A stretch of 5,233 nucleotides of DNA from an uncultured Oscillospiraceae bacterium (GTDB lineage: Bacteria > Bacillota > Clostridia > Oscillospirales > Oscillospiraceae): contig CAKTKM010000098.1 in the NCBI GenBank assembly GCA_934569425.1, forward strand, positions 1 to 5,233, written 5' to 3'. Position 1 is the stretch's first letter. Each line of letters starts with the position of its first letter. Position numbers and translations under genes: made by a program. The notes beneath the pieces are model-generated. The model was given only the letters and a program-made list of their open reading frames with translations. It was not told where the DNA came from and made no database searches. Below, piece by piece: positions 4,800-5,233 of this stretch.

Positions 4800-5233
4800 T
4801 TGAAGGAGCTTTTGGAACTGTTTCTGACCTTTGCCAAGGTAGGGATCATGACCTTCGGCGGCGGTATGGCCATGCTGCCCATTCTGCAGCGGGAGGTGGT
4901 GGAGAACAAGGGCTGGGCCACCGATGAGGAGCTGACGGACTATTTCGCCATCGGCCAGTGTACGCCCGGCATCATCGCCGTCAACACCGCCACCTTTATC
5001 GGCCAGAAGCGCAGGGGCGTCGTGGGCGGCATCATGGCCACGCTGGGCATCGTGTTCCCGTCCCTGCTGATCATTGTGGCGCTGGCGGGACTGATCACCA
5101 GCTTTTCCCATCTGGAGTGGGTGCAGCACGCCTTCTCCGGCATCCGCGTATGCGTATGCGTGCTGATCTTCAACGCCACGCTGAAGCTGTGGCAGGGCGC
5201 GGTGAAGGACGTGTGGGGCGCGCTGATCTTCGC
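4800..5233 (+). CDS. CHR-family (chromate transporter-like) membrane protein, 5' part
   Basis: The first 144 residues are present; the gene runs off the window. It matches the CHR (ChrA) ion transporter family. The N-terminal block KVGIMTFGGGMAMLPIL has the FGGG motif at 19-22. A REVVENKGW..DEELTDYFAIGQ stretch follows (31-53), then CTPGIIAVN (54-62) and GIVFPSLLII (83-92). These are the signature positions of the CHR domain. Hydrophobic segments are visible at about 7-29, 75-100 and 112-130. Whether this is a full-length two-domain ChrA or the first of a short-chain pair, as is common in Firmicutes, depends on sequence beyond the window. The TTG start at 4800 is chosen because GAGGTGA precedes it and a stop codon closes the frame upstream. 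The 20-base gap suggests co-transcription with birA. Family members export chromate in some bacteria, but the natural substrate in an anaerobe is open, so no gene symbol is assigned. Confidence 0.9.
   Translation, partial: MKELLELFLTFAKVGIMTFGGGMAMLPILQREVVENKGWATDEELTDYFAIGQCTPGIIAVNTATFIGQKRRGVVGGIMATLGIVFPSLLIIVALAGLITSFSHLEWVQHAFSGIRVCVCVLIFNATLKLWQGAVKDVWGALIF

Noticed and set aside
5146..5161. Short tandem repeat GCGTAT x2 in the CHR gene
   Set aside because: It has two copies only, in frame, encoding a membrane helix. It is below what would suggest phase variation.
1..5233. tRNA, rRNA, CRISPR, IS elements, phage attachment sites
   Set aside because: No cloverleaf, repeat-spacer pattern, transposase or integrase motifs, or flanking direct repeats were seen on either strand.

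Overview
The window reads as ordinary chromosomal DNA from a GC-rich anaerobic Firmicute. The best guess is a gut clostridium of the Oscillospiraceae/Ruminococcaceae type. This rests on the codon bias, AGGAGG-like ribosome sites, sigma-A-type promoters, a FtsK/SpoIIIE tail and an ECF-type BioY. The taxonomic call is an inference from gene content and style, not from a marker gene.

Layout. Bases 1-180 are the last 59 codons of a plus-strand FtsK/SpoIIIE DNA translocase (the gamma DNA-reading domain), closed by a symmetrical terminator at 179-209. Bases 210-398 hold no gene but contain four further stem-loops. The last of these (367-397) lies directly behind the stop codon of the convergent minus-strand operon.

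That operon (3280 down to 399) is the most unusual part of the window. It starts at a near-consensus extended -10 promoter and encodes a 720-residue fusion of a hormone-sensitive-lipase-type alpha/beta hydrolase with an alcohol-acetyltransferase/condensation-type acyltransferase. Twenty bases later comes a 232-residue protein with an N-terminal zinc ribbon and about six membrane segments (DUF6320-like). I infer that the pair handles an acyl ester at the membrane; the substrate is unknown.

Next is a biotin locus of two divergent genes sharing a 143-base intergenic region. bioY (minus) encodes the substrate-binding membrane subunit of a biotin ECF transporter. birA (plus) encodes a biotin-protein ligase that lacks the N-terminal helix-turn-helix repressor domain. 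Together they import biotin and attach it to carboxylases. Twenty bases after birA, on the same strand, a CHR-family (chromate transporter-like) membrane protein begins at a TTG codon and runs off the end of the window.

No tRNA, rRNA, CRISPR array, insertion sequence or attachment site was seen.
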